DNA of 64,000 bases from Enterovibrio baiacu (GTDB taxonomy: Bacteria > Pseudomonadota > Gammaproteobacteria > Enterobacterales > Vibrionaceae), in the NCBI RefSeq assembly GCF_004120195.1, contig NZ_SCHN01000018.1, positions 1 through 64,000 of the forward strand, given 5' to 3'. The translations under genes were made by a program, and so were the position numbers. This document shows, in pieces, positions 36,599 to 44,348 of this stretch. The notes below the pieces were generated by a model. The model saw only the letters and a program-made list of their open reading frames with translations. It ran no database searches and was not told the origin of the DNA. Every line of letters begins with the position of its first letter. Positions within the stretch are counted from its first letter, which is position 1.

Positions 36599-38276
36599 TA
36601 TTTTTACCCGCTAACTGCCAGAAATTGAAAAAGTTATACCATTGGAGTGGTGCTAAAAGGGTGTAGTGCTCCAAACGCGAAGCGTATTGTTGTACTACGT
36701 CTTGAAGTGCTTCTTCTCGCTTTCCGCGAGGCAGTACAATCGGGTCATGAAAAGGTTCGAAGTAGACGTTGAAGTGCGGACCGCTTTCGCTTTGGGCTCT
36801 GAGGCCGAAGAGAAGAAATACGGGGGCTTTCAATACCGACGCGAGCACAAATGGACCTTGTGGAAATGGCGCAGGTTGACCAAGAAAATCGGCCATCACA
36901 ACGCGCCCTTCACGGGTCACTGATGTCCGGTCTCCAACAATGACGATCCATTCCCCTTGATCGATTTTTTGTTGCAACATGATCGCGGTGTCAGGGCCAA
37001 GGTTGGTTACTTGAATCAGGTTCACGGCGGAGTCTGGGTTAACAGCTTCCATTACCGAGTTAAATTGAACTGCATGTTCAGTAAACACCAAGGCGTTTAT
37101 TTTCACACCAGTGTGTCGGCGGCTCAACGCTCTACACAGTTCAATATTTCCCAGATGCGAGCCTAATAACACTGCGCCTTTGCCTTGCGACACAGAGTCA
37201 TGAAAATGTTCCGCGCCACTTATAGTTAAATTGCTCTCGTCGAAGTCACCTTGCCATGCCGCGAGTTTGTCGAGCATGGTTTCCCCGAAGGATAACAAGT
37301 GCTTATACGACGTCATCGTTTCAGGAAATGTGATGTTTTGCTCAGCACAGTAGGCATTCAATCGCGCTAAATATTGCTCAGATGCACGCTTTGCGGATTT
37401 GCCTGTTAGCCAGTAATACGCCATGACGACGCGCAGCAGCAGGCTGAAAAAACCACGCCCTAACAAGCGGTAAGATCCTAAGAGGATTTTAATGCCAAGA
37501 ATGGTGCCACGCTCTTTTTGCGTTGACCAATGTTTGGCTTTTCGGCGTTTTCTGCTGAGCAAATGCGGGATTTTAGGAAACATCGAGAAGAACAATTTGC
37601 TGTGCATTTTGCTGATGCGCACGTTGTCTTTCAACGCATCAAAGTGCGAGATACCGTTTTCTGGGTAAATCACCCGAGTATCGACAAACAAGATGTCCGT
37701 GTCGTTCCAGTAAAGGCGCACCATGATTTCAATGTCAAAGTCCATGCGCGTGCCAATGGCTGCACCGTCGATGACCGCCAGTGTTTGGGCCAATGGATAG
37801 GCGCGAAAACCGCACATGGTGTCTTTTACGGACGTGGAGAGGGTTTCTAACATCACCCAGAAATGCGTGATATAGCGGCCATAGCGGCGAGAGGCTGGAA
37901 TGGACGCATCATAAATGGGTTTTCCGGACACCAAAGCGCTCGGGTTGTCTTTCGAGGTTTGGATGAGCGCTGGCAATGCCTGTGTGTCATGCTGACCATC
38001 GGCATCGATTTGAATCGCATGGGAGTAACCCAGTCTTTGCGCTTCTTTTAGCCCAGCGATGACTGCACCGCCTTTGCCTTGGTTCTCTTTCAATGTCAGC
38101 AAAGTGACGTTCGGTGAAAGGGCGGCATAGGCAAGGGCAGATTTGGTATCAGCATTGCTACCGTCGTCTACCAGCAACACGTCAAAACCAAAGGGCATCA
38201 ACTGCTGAACAACACCATGTACCGTGTTGCCATGGTTGTAGCAAGGGATCAGAAAACAGGGTCGATAACTACTCAT
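36591..38276 (-). CDS. apeJ: Glycosyltransferase-acyltransferase fusion ApeJ
   Basis: 561 residues with two domains. Residues about 1-245 are a GT2 family glycosyltransferase (FLIPCYNHGNTVHGVV, QIDADGQHD as the DXD-type site). Residues about 290-550 are an LpxL/HtrB-like lipid acyltransferase (LLGSHLGNIELCRAL with the His-x4-type site). It presumably helps attach the polyene to a lipid or sugar anchor, consistent with APEs being membrane-bound. Ends overlapping the ammonia-lyase start by 8 bases; begins 14 bases after apeI. Confidence 0.87.
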   Translation of the reverse strand: MSSYRPCFLIPCYNHGNTVHGVVQQLMPFGFDVLLVDDGSNADTKSALAYAALSPNVTLLTLKENQGKGGAVIAGLKEAQRLGYSHAIQIDADGQHDTQALPALIQTSKDNPSALVSGKPIYDASIPASRRYGRYITHFWVMLETLSTSVKDTMCGFRAYPLAQTLAVIDGAAIGTRMDFDIEIMVRLYWNDTDILFVDTRVIYPENGISHFDALKDNVRISKMHSKLFFSMFPKIPHLLSRKRRKAKHWSTQKERGTILGIKILLGSYRLLGRGFFSLLLRVVMAYYWLTGKSAKRASEQYLARLNAYCAEQNITFPETMTSYKHLLSFGETMLDKLAAWQGDFDESNLTISGAEHFHDSVSQGKGAVLLGSHLGNIELCRALSRRHTGVKINALVFTEHAVQFNSVMEAVNPDSAVNLIQVTNLGPDTAIMLQQKIDQGEWIVIVGDRTSVTREGRVVMADFLGQPAPFPQGPFVLASVLKAPVFLLFGLRAQSESGPHFNVYFEPFHDPIVLPRGKREEALQDVVQQYASRLEHYTLLAPLQWYNFFNFWQLAGKNNE

Positions 38277-38290
38277 ACAACGTTAATTAC

Positions 38291-38641
38291 TCACTGTGCC
38301 TGACGAAGGGTTACACGGCCTGATGAGTGCGCAGTGGTGCCTGATTGGTAGCTGAAATGCAGTTTCTCTTTGTCTGGATGCCATGTAAGCGTTAGGTCTA
38401 CTGTGGCATCAGGCAAAATTGGATCTTGGAATTTGATCACTTCCATGCCGCCGAAGGTGCCATCAATGCCAAGGGTATCGCGCGCGTAACGCACCGCCAG
38501 ATCAATTTGGGTCACGCCAGGGAGAAGTGCGAACACAGGAAAGTGGCCTTTAAAGTCTTCAAGGCTTGCGTCCACTTTTAAGGTCAATGTGGCGGTGTGT
38601 TCACCCAATGTTGTATTGAGTAAAGTGGGTTTTCTTTGCAT
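38291..38641 (-). CDS. apeI: APE 3-hydroxyacyl-ACP dehydratase ApeI
   Basis: Small FabA/FabZ-like hotdog protein, 116 residues. The family motif FKGHFPVFALLPGVTQIDLA contains the catalytic His. It is the partner dehydratase of ApeP in characterised systems. 10-base gap after apeH. Confidence 0.87.
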   Translation of the reverse strand: MQRKPTLLNTTLGEHTATLTLKVDASLEDFKGHFPVFALLPGVTQIDLAVRYARDTLGIDGTFGGMEVIKFQDPILPDATVDLTLTWHPDKEKLHFSYQSGTTAHSSGRVTLRQAQ

Positions 38642-38651
38642 GGTTTACCTG

Positions 38652-40028
38652 TTACTCGTTCGTCGACGATGCGGGTGAAAATAAAGACTCAATCACCTGT
38701 TGCTGTCGTTTTCCCTGACTGTTTTGCGGTATTGCATCAACAAATCGGAATTGGCGAGGAATCGCAATCGGCTCTAACCAATCTCGAAGTTGTTGTCTCA
38801 GCGCGAGCTGGAATTTTCCTTTCCCAACGTCGGCAACCTTCTGTTGTCCTTCGGGGGATAATACCACGACTGCGGCGACAACTTGACGTTCATCAAGTGA
38901 CAAAACCAAAGAAGCGGCATCTGAAATCCACGCATTTTCGCAAAGTCGTTGTTCTATCTCAGATAATGAGACGCGCTTTTCTTCCAATTTTATGACGCGA
39001 TCTGCGCGGCCTTTTAGCACGAACTGGGTGTCGTTGATGAGGTCGCAAAGATCCGCGGTTTGGTACCACGTATTGGCATCAATGTAGGGAGAGAGCAAGC
39101 GCAAGCAGCCGTGTTCATCCAGTTCGGCGCGAATGTCATCAAACAAGTGCCACGGCTGAGTGGAAAGGGTTTGTTGTCTATAGCCAATACCGCCGGTTTC
39201 TGTGCTGCCATAGACCTCGACAGGGCGTTGACCGAGTAACTGCTCACTGTGCGTTGAAGCATCAAAAGGAAGCGGGCCGCCGGACGAAAATACCGCGCGG
39301 TATTCGTTGTGTTTGCATTGGCCTTCTAAGCGTTTTAGCAACGCCGGGCTACTTATCAGCGTGGCATCGGACTGCGCTGCGGCGGTGACTTGTTCAGGGT
39401 AAATCAAATCACTGCATGAGAAGGCACGGCCTGCACTTAATGGCCAAAGCACGCGGAACAACAAGCCATAAATATGCTGGTGGGACACCGTGCTTTGAAC
39501 ACGGGTGTTTGACACGGTATCTCCCCATTGAAATTCTAGTTGGTTTAGCTCTGCTTGAAGTTGACTGAGCTGTTTCACGATGGCTTTCGGCGTCGAACTT
39601 GACCCTGACGTAAACAAGGTCAGCGTGACGGCATCAAAAGGGGCAGGGCGTGAAAGATTGGCTTGCGCGTTTAGCTCTGTGCACGGAAGAGACACAGCAG
39701 GCGTGTTTGCAAGCAATTGAATGCGCGCATCATGCACAATGGCATCGAAATGCGGGCGCAGTTCATTGAGCGCACCAGGCTGGAGATTGCCAGGAAGCAC
39801 AATGTCTTTTCTTGCGTGACATAGCGCGAGGAAGGCGGTCGCAAACAGGTAGCTATCATCGAATGCTAACGCCCATCGTTTTTCTTCTTTGGCGTCGAAA
39901 TACGCCGTAAGTGACGACACGTCATGTTGAAACTGTGCCCACGTTGCTGTGTGATTGTCACTGAACGCAACAGGGTGATCATGCGGACGTTCACACGCCA
40001 GCAAATGTGCAAGAGGAATGAGAGACAT
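38652..40028 (-). CDS. apeH: AMP-dependent acyl-ACP/acyl-CoA ligase ApeH
   Basis: Adenylate-forming ligase, 458 residues, proposed to activate the aryl starter (4-hydroxybenzoate or a cinnamate-type acid) and load it onto ApeE/ApeF. P-loop-like LTLFTSGSSSTPKAIVKQL (about 132-150); core AMP motif EVYGSTETGGIGYRQ (about 272); C-terminal QTADLCDLIN and LKGRADRVIKLEEKRVS. Overlaps the apeG stop by one base. Confidence 0.88.
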   Translation of the reverse strand: MSLIPLAHLLACERPHDHPVAFSDNHTATWAQFQHDVSSLTAYFDAKEEKRWALAFDDSYLFATAFLALCHARKDIVLPGNLQPGALNELRPHFDAIVHDARIQLLANTPAVSLPCTELNAQANLSRPAPFDAVTLTLFTSGSSSTPKAIVKQLSQLQAELNQLEFQWGDTVSNTRVQSTVSHQHIYGLLFRVLWPLSAGRAFSCSDLIYPEQVTAAAQSDATLISSPALLKRLEGQCKHNEYRAVFSSGGPLPFDASTHSEQLLGQRPVEVYGSTETGGIGYRQQTLSTQPWHLFDDIRAELDEHGCLRLLSPYIDANTWYQTADLCDLINDTQFVLKGRADRVIKLEEKRVSLSEIEQRLCENAWISDAASLVLSLDERQVVAAVVVLSPEGQQKVADVGKGKFQLALRQQLRDWLEPIAIPRQFRFVDAIPQNSQGKRQQQVIESLFSPASSTNE

Positions 40029-40582
40029 TAGGACGTCTTAACCCTTTTTCTGACCACAAACTCAATGCCGAACAAAACGCCCGCCGCAACATAGCTTAAT
40101 AAGCCGTTGTAGAGTGTCCAAGATGTCAGGGGCATAAAACAGGTTGCTAAAGCAATGCTGCCATTCACCAGAAAAAACACACACCAGACTTTGGTGACGT
40201 TACGGGTATAACGCACACCGGAAGGTGGGAGGTCGGGATCTTGCAACCGTGCGAGTCGTTCAATCATGGATTGAGATTGAGTCAGACTATAGGCAAACGC
40301 TGTCAGCATGACGCTATTGACGGCAACCGGGTAAAACAGCAGCCAATCGTGTTGTCGAAACAGATAACCGAGAGACACGAGCACAATACCGATTGCGCCA
40401 GTGACGACAGCGAGGTGTTTCAATGGTCCACGATTGGCTAAATGACCAGAAGCGATGCGAAACCCAAAAAGGATGACGAGCACAAGTGCGAGGGGAGCGA
40501 TCCCAAAGTTTGAGAGTCCTGCGTATACCGCTAGCGGATAGGCGAGCAACAGCAAGCCCGCTAAAACGGTAAGTAGCCTCAT
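40028..40582 (-). CDS. apeG: Membrane protein ApeG
   Basis: 184-residue integral membrane protein with about five to six hydrophobic helices (VLAGLLLLAYPLAVYAGL, LALVLVILFGFRIASG, GIVLVSLGYLF and more). The COG4648-type family is found in APE clusters next to the ACPs and ligase. The role is unknown; it may tether synthesis to the inner membrane. Confidence 0.82.
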   Translation of the reverse strand: MRLLTVLAGLLLLAYPLAVYAGLSNFGIAPLALVLVILFGFRIASGHLANRGPLKHLAVVTGAIGIVLVSLGYLFRQHDWLLFYPVAVNSVMLTAFAYSLTQSQSMIERLARLQDPDLPPSGVRYTRNVTKVWCVFFLVNGSIALATCFMPLTSWTLYNGLLSYVAAGVLFGIEFVVRKRVKTS

Positions 40583-40839
40583 TGGGCTTCAGAAAGCAGA
40601 TTAACTACGGAATCAACAACGTCTTGTACTGTGCGTACTGATTTAAACTCTTCAGGTTTGATTTTTTTACCTGTGAGGTTTTGCAGATGAACAACCAAAT
40701 CAACCGCATCAATACTGTCTAAATCAAGTTCTTGGTACAGGTGGGTTTCCAGCGTGATGTCCGCGGGATCGAGCTCAAACAGCTCAACAAGAGCGTCACG
40801 TACCTGTTCAAATACTTGGGTTTTGCTTACTTCTGTCAT
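40579..40839 (-). CDS. apeF: Acyl carrier protein ApeF
   Basis: 86-residue acidic ACP. The phosphopantetheine attachment serine is Ser42 in ELDLDSIDAVDLV. Second of two adjacent ACP genes. Requires a phosphopantetheinyl transferase; acpS lies about 15 kb away in this window. Overlaps apeG by four bases. Confidence 0.92.
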   Translation of the reverse strand: MTEVSKTQVFEQVRDALVELFELDPADITLETHLYQELDLDSIDAVDLVVHLQNLTGKKIKPEEFKSVRTVQDVVDSVVNLLSEAQ

Positions 40840-40846
40840 TATTTAC

Positions 40847-41107
40847 TTACGCTTTGTTGGCAGAGATGAACGTAGCCAAGTTAGCGACAGAAGCAAAATG
40901 CTCGCGGGTGTTGCTGTCATCAGCATCCAGTACCACGTTGTACGCTTTTTTAATGGCTAGCCCAAGCTCTAGGGCATCAATGGAATCAAGCCCAAGTCCT
41001 TCTCCGAAAAGAGGGGCATCGGTTTCAATATCGTCAATAGTCAGATCTTCCAGGTTCAATGCCTCGATGATCAACGTTTTTAGCTCGTTATGTAGTGTAT
41101 TCACCAT
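40847..41107 (-). CDS. apeE: Acyl carrier protein ApeE
   Basis: 86-residue acidic ACP with the attachment site Ser42 in LGLDSIDALELGL. In characterised systems one ACP carries the starter and the other the extending chain. 7-base gap to apeF. Confidence 0.92.
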   Translation of the reverse strand: MVNTLHNELKTLIIEALNLEDLTIDDIETDAPLFGEGLGLDSIDALELGLAIKKAYNVVLDADDSNTREHFASVANLATFISANKA

Positions 41108-41114
41108 AGCCTTC

Positions 41115-41906
41115 TTATGTTGAGTGTTGATGTTTGGAATTGTCAGTGTTTGGAAATAGTGCCGATGCCAGCGTTTTATTCAGCCGACGAGCAAGTGTCG
41201 CTTCCGCTACATCACAATCTGTGAATTCACTCGCGACTATCTTACCTTTCACCTCCACATGAAAAAAGGGTCTCGTGTCTGGAACTTGATACCATTTCTT
41301 TTCTTTAGTGAGAAAACTGGGTGTGACGGTGATATGAACGATGCGGATGTCCGTTTGTGTTCTTACGGCAATCTGTGAGGCACCGCGTTGCAACACAGAC
41401 CGTTCATTGGGTGTGGTGCGCGTGCCTTCAGGAAAAATGAGCAACACGTTGCCGTCGCTAAGGCGTTCACTGCAACGTGAGAAAAGATCGTCAGGGCTGT
41501 TATTAGGGATGTAGCCTGCTGCCTTGACGATACCCTTCATAAAAGGGTTATGCCATATGGCTGATTTCACTAAGCAATCGCATTGTGGTAGCTGCGATGC
41601 GATAAGTACGTAATCGATCAGGCTTGGGTGGTTGGCGAGGATCAGGCAATTTCTGTCTTCCTTCAGCTTTTCAGCACCCGTAATGCGAAAATTGATCGCA
41701 CCTGTGTATTTCATGATCAAACAGAACAGCAAAAACGTTTTTTGAATGATCCGTTGTACGCGCTTCTCCCTGTCTTGATGATCCTTTGCAGTAAAGGTCA
41801 TCAAAGGAAAAACGAGGAAGGTCAGCAGCAATGCACCCAGCCCAAAAAGGCTGAAGCAAAAACCGGTAGCAATAACACGCCATCCTTTGCTGACGGCTGT
41901 GATCAT
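41115..41906 (-). CDS. apeD: Phospholipid/LPA acyltransferase-like ApeD
   Basis: PlsC/LPLAT-family membrane acyltransferase, 263 residues. Start set at the ATG at 41906, which overlaps the apeC stop as ATGA; an ATG at 41936 would add ten residues inside apeC. One N-terminal helix (FCFSLFGLGALLLTFLVF). Catalytic block NHPSL (the His-x4-Asp variant, NHPSLID), then FPEGTRTTP. Probably transfers the polyene or an acyl chain onto the lipid anchor. Confidence 0.87.
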   Translation of the reverse strand: MITAVSKGWRVIATGFCFSLFGLGALLLTFLVFPLMTFTAKDHQDREKRVQRIIQKTFLLFCLIMKYTGAINFRITGAEKLKEDRNCLILANHPSLIDYVLIASQLPQCDCLVKSAIWHNPFMKGIVKAAGYIPNNSPDDLFSRCSERLSDGNVLLIFPEGTRTTPNERSVLQRGASQIAVRTQTDIRIVHITVTPSFLTKEKKWYQVPDTRPFFHVEVKGKIVASEFTDCDVAEATLARRLNKTLASALFPNTDNSKHQHST

Positions 41907-42652
41907 TTTTCTACCTGCTTGATGTGCCAGCGCCAAGATTGGCGAGTGCTTTCAATGTCAAAACGGGTGTTGCTCTGAAGCCAGTGCGCATAGAAGGCAA
42001 GCCCTTGTGGCAAGGCTTTTTCTTGGGTATCACCACCGTTAACGCCGTTCATTGGATGTCGCTCGATACGGATCTCATCCCCTTTTGTGAGTAACAAACC
42101 CAACGCATAGGGTTGGAATGCTTGCTGTTCAAACGCATCGTAAGGTTCAGGGATAGGCGCATCGAAATCGATCACGAGAACGCGGTGTTCAGGGTGTTCG
42201 CTGAGATAAATCGCCGCCTCCGTCAGGGCGCAGTGAAAGGTGTCTTCACCCGCCGCCAATGAGGTTGCGGGCACGGGCGTTTTGGTGGCGATAGTGAACA
42301 AGCCTGCAGCGGTATTGTGCACCGATTGTGAGAACGCGGTAGGAGAAGCAGGTTCTCCCATCTGTATGTCTCTCAACAGGGTGACGGTGCGTTGCAGCTC
42401 ACCATGACGGCTCGAAAACACAACGAAATCGATGTGCTCATCGCGAGAAAGCTCAGTGGCAACTTGCACCGCTAACTTGCTGATTGGACTCATTCTACGC
42501 TTCATCATGGCGGGAATGGCGTCTGCTCTTGGTGCAGGCGCGTCCTCTGGCCAAGCGTGATTTTGCTGACACCAACTCTCCCATGCCTCAGTGTTTTCAA
42601 GGCCTGGTGACAGTGCATTTAGTCGTTGCAGATTGAATTGAATACTACTCAT
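41903..42652 (-). CDS. apeC: Chain-length-factor-like ketosynthase ApeC
   Basis: 249 residues of the ketoacyl-synt_2 type. Only the N-terminal half of the thiolase fold is present and the catalytic Cys is absent: the nucleophile elbow reads SLAAGEDTFHCAL. In studied systems ApeC pairs with ApeO and stabilises or gates chain length. The ATG at 42652 is picked because the family starts near NALSPGLENTEAW; no Shine-Dalgarno is seen there. Upstream ATGs at 42730 and 42724 would add a 24-26-residue leader. First gene of the long minus-strand operon. Confidence 0.82.
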   Translation of the reverse strand: MSSIQFNLQRLNALSPGLENTEAWESWCQQNHAWPEDAPAPRADAIPAMMKRRMSPISKLAVQVATELSRDEHIDFVVFSSRHGELQRTVTLLRDIQMGEPASPTAFSQSVHNTAAGLFTIATKTPVPATSLAAGEDTFHCALTEAAIYLSEHPEHRVLVIDFDAPIPEPYDAFEQQAFQPYALGLLLTKGDEIRIERHPMNGVNGGDTQEKALPQGLAFYAHWLQSNTRFDIESTRQSWRWHIKQVEK

Positions 42653-42786
42653 GGGAGGTGCTATAACGTCGTTGATTATGTCATTGATCAATATTCTTAC
42701 ACGTCGATCAATGTTGTAATGCATGATCATATCGTAATCTTCGGTATAGGTAATCAGCCCGCCTGTGAAATAACAAGGAGTGTGTC
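42653..42786. promoter_or_regulatory. Divergent apeC/apeA promoter region with paired operator-like repeats
   Basis: TTGATCAATATT at 42684-42695 and TCGATCAATGTT at 42704-42715 are direct repeats offset by exactly 20 bases (two helical turns). The first contains the palindrome ATTGATCAAT. A further ATGATCAT lies at about 42723. The shared region between the two arms of the cluster is the natural place for a regulator to act. No cluster-specific regulator gene is present nearby. Confidence 0.5.
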
Positions 42787-43182
42787 GTGAAAATTAAAAA
42801 ATATCTGGTTTTGCTTACTTTGTCTGTCTTGTTAGTTGGTTGTGGTCGCGTGCAGCCGATCCGAAATGTTGAAAACGCGCCTATTGCGTACAACCTGCCA
42901 GCTGCAAGCGTGAAGCAAGTCATTATTGAGTCTGGGTCAAACCGTGGATGGGTGATGACTGAGATTGAGCCTGGTGTTATTCGTGGCGAACTGTTTGTGC
43001 GTTCACACAGTGCCGTCATTGATGTGAAGTACAGCGATAAAGTGTATTCCATTCATTATGTCGACTCTGACAATTTAAAATACAGCGATGGAAAGATTCA
43101 CCGTAATTACAATCGCTGGATCAACAACCTAGATGTAGATATTCGTAAAAAGCTTTCAATGTTGTCTGCATCTCAAAAGTAA
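42787..43182 (+). CDS. apeA: APE-cluster lipoprotein ApeA
   Basis: 131-residue predicted lipoprotein with GTG start at 42787 and a good AAGGAG six bases upstream. The signal ends LLVGC (Cys19). The remainder has no recognised enzymatic motif (RGWVMTEIEPGVIRGELFVR resembles small YxeA-like beta proteins). It is the usual first gene of APE clusters and is divergent from apeC. Function unknown. Confidence 0.82.
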   Translation: MKIKKYLVLLTLSVLLVGCGRVQPIRNVENAPIAYNLPAASVKQVIIESGSNRGWVMTEIEPGVIRGELFVRSHSAVIDVKYSDKVYSIHYVDSDNLKYSDGKIHRNYNRWINNLDVDIRKKLSMLSASQK

Positions 43183-43207
43183 CTGATGTTAAGTAGTAGG
43201 TTTTAAT

Positions 43208-44275
43208 TTGAATTCTTTTGATGTGGATACCATTAGCGCATTTGATGCTAAGACCGAGGCGCAAAAGCTAGCTTTTGCGCCGATTGTTTTTCATACCGCC
43301 AGAACGTTACGTGATCTTGGTATTTTGAAAGCGCTCGATGATGCTGGCGCTGAAGGCTTGGATGCCGTGCACCTTTCTGAGGTGACAGGTGTGTCTGAAT
43401 ACGGCGTGAAAGTGCTGCTCGATATGGCCTTGTGTGCAAAGTTGGTGACGTGGCATGAGCCTCAATATCGCATCGCTAAGATTGGCCACTTTGTGCTGCA
43501 TGATGGCATGACGCGCGCCAACATGGATTTCACCGCAGACGTGTGTTACGCCGCGATGGCGCATCTCACTGACGCCATCAAAGAAGGTAAGCCTGCGGGA
43601 TTGAAAGAGCTGGGTGAGTGGAGCACGATTTACGAAGGCTTATCTGAATTGCCTGAAAAGGCCAAAGAAAGCTGGTTCCAGTTTGATCATTTCTACTCTG
43701 ATCGCTCGTTCCCATTGCTACTTAAAAAAGTGTTCGCGCGCTCACCGAAAAAGATTTTCGATATCGGCGGTAACACGGGCAAATGGGCAATGCAGTGTTG
43801 TCACCATGATGACAACGTTGACGTCACCATCATTGATTTGCCGAAGCAAATCGATATGGCGCTAGAAAACGCCAAACAGCAAGGGTTTGAAGGCCGAATT
43901 CATGGTCATCCATTTGATGCGTTGAACGCGTCTTTGGCACTGCCGCAGGGCGCAGACGTGTGGTGGATGAGCCAGTTCCTTGATTGCTTTTCACCGATGG
44001 AAATTCTCAGTATTCTCCGTCGCGTTAGGCAAGCGATGGCGCCGGACGCAGTGGTGTATATTCTTGAGCTGTTTTGGGATGCGCAAAAATATGAAGCGGC
44101 GTCGTACAGTTTGAATGCGACCTCGCTATATTTTACGTGTCTGGCGAACGGCAACAGCCGTTTTTATCGCTGCAATGAATTCCTTCAAATTGTGGAGGAA
44201 GCGGGGTTTGACGTGGTGGAGCAAACGGACAATATCGGTTTGGGTCACACCCTATTAGAATTAAAAGCACGCTAA
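43208..44275 (+). CDS. apeB: SAM-dependent methyltransferase ApeB
   Basis: 355 residues: an N-terminal winged-helix dimerisation region of the O-methyltransferase type (about 10-100) and a Rossmann SAM domain with FDIGGNTGKWAMQC at about 182-195. Likely methylates the aryl hydroxyl of the polyene head group, as in APE pigments with 3-methyl or 4-methoxy aryl heads. TTG start at 43208, 25 bases after apeA; the ribosome site is weak. Confidence 0.86.
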   Translation: MNSFDVDTISAFDAKTEAQKLAFAPIVFHTARTLRDLGILKALDDAGAEGLDAVHLSEVTGVSEYGVKVLLDMALCAKLVTWHEPQYRIAKIGHFVLHDGMTRANMDFTADVCYAAMAHLTDAIKEGKPAGLKELGEWSTIYEGLSELPEKAKESWFQFDHFYSDRSFPLLLKKVFARSPKKIFDIGGNTGKWAMQCCHHDDNVDVTIIDLPKQIDMALENAKQQGFEGRIHGHPFDALNASLALPQGADVWWMSQFLDCFSPMEILSILRRVRQAMAPDAVVYILELFWDAQKYEAASYSLNATSLYFTCLANGNSRFYRCNEFLQIVEEAGFDVVEQTDNIGLGHTLLELKAR

Positions 44276-44287
44276 AAAGGTGTGTCG

Positions 44288-44310
44288 GCAAGCCGTGTTT
44301 AACGGCTTGC
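44288..44310 (+). other. Hairpin between apeB and the halogenase-like gene
   Basis: GCAAGCCGT and ACGGCTTGC form a perfect nine-base stem around GTTTA, with no T run. It could lower or delay expression of the downstream gene or mark a processing point. Confidence 0.5.
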
Positions 44311-44348
44311 GCGTTGGTGTTATTGAGCATGGTTTTTATTAAGGAGAG

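Noticed and set aside
41903-42730. Longer apeC beginning at 42730
   Set aside because: Adds about 26 residues rich in Ile/Asn/Asp that do not match the family start and run through the operator-like repeats.
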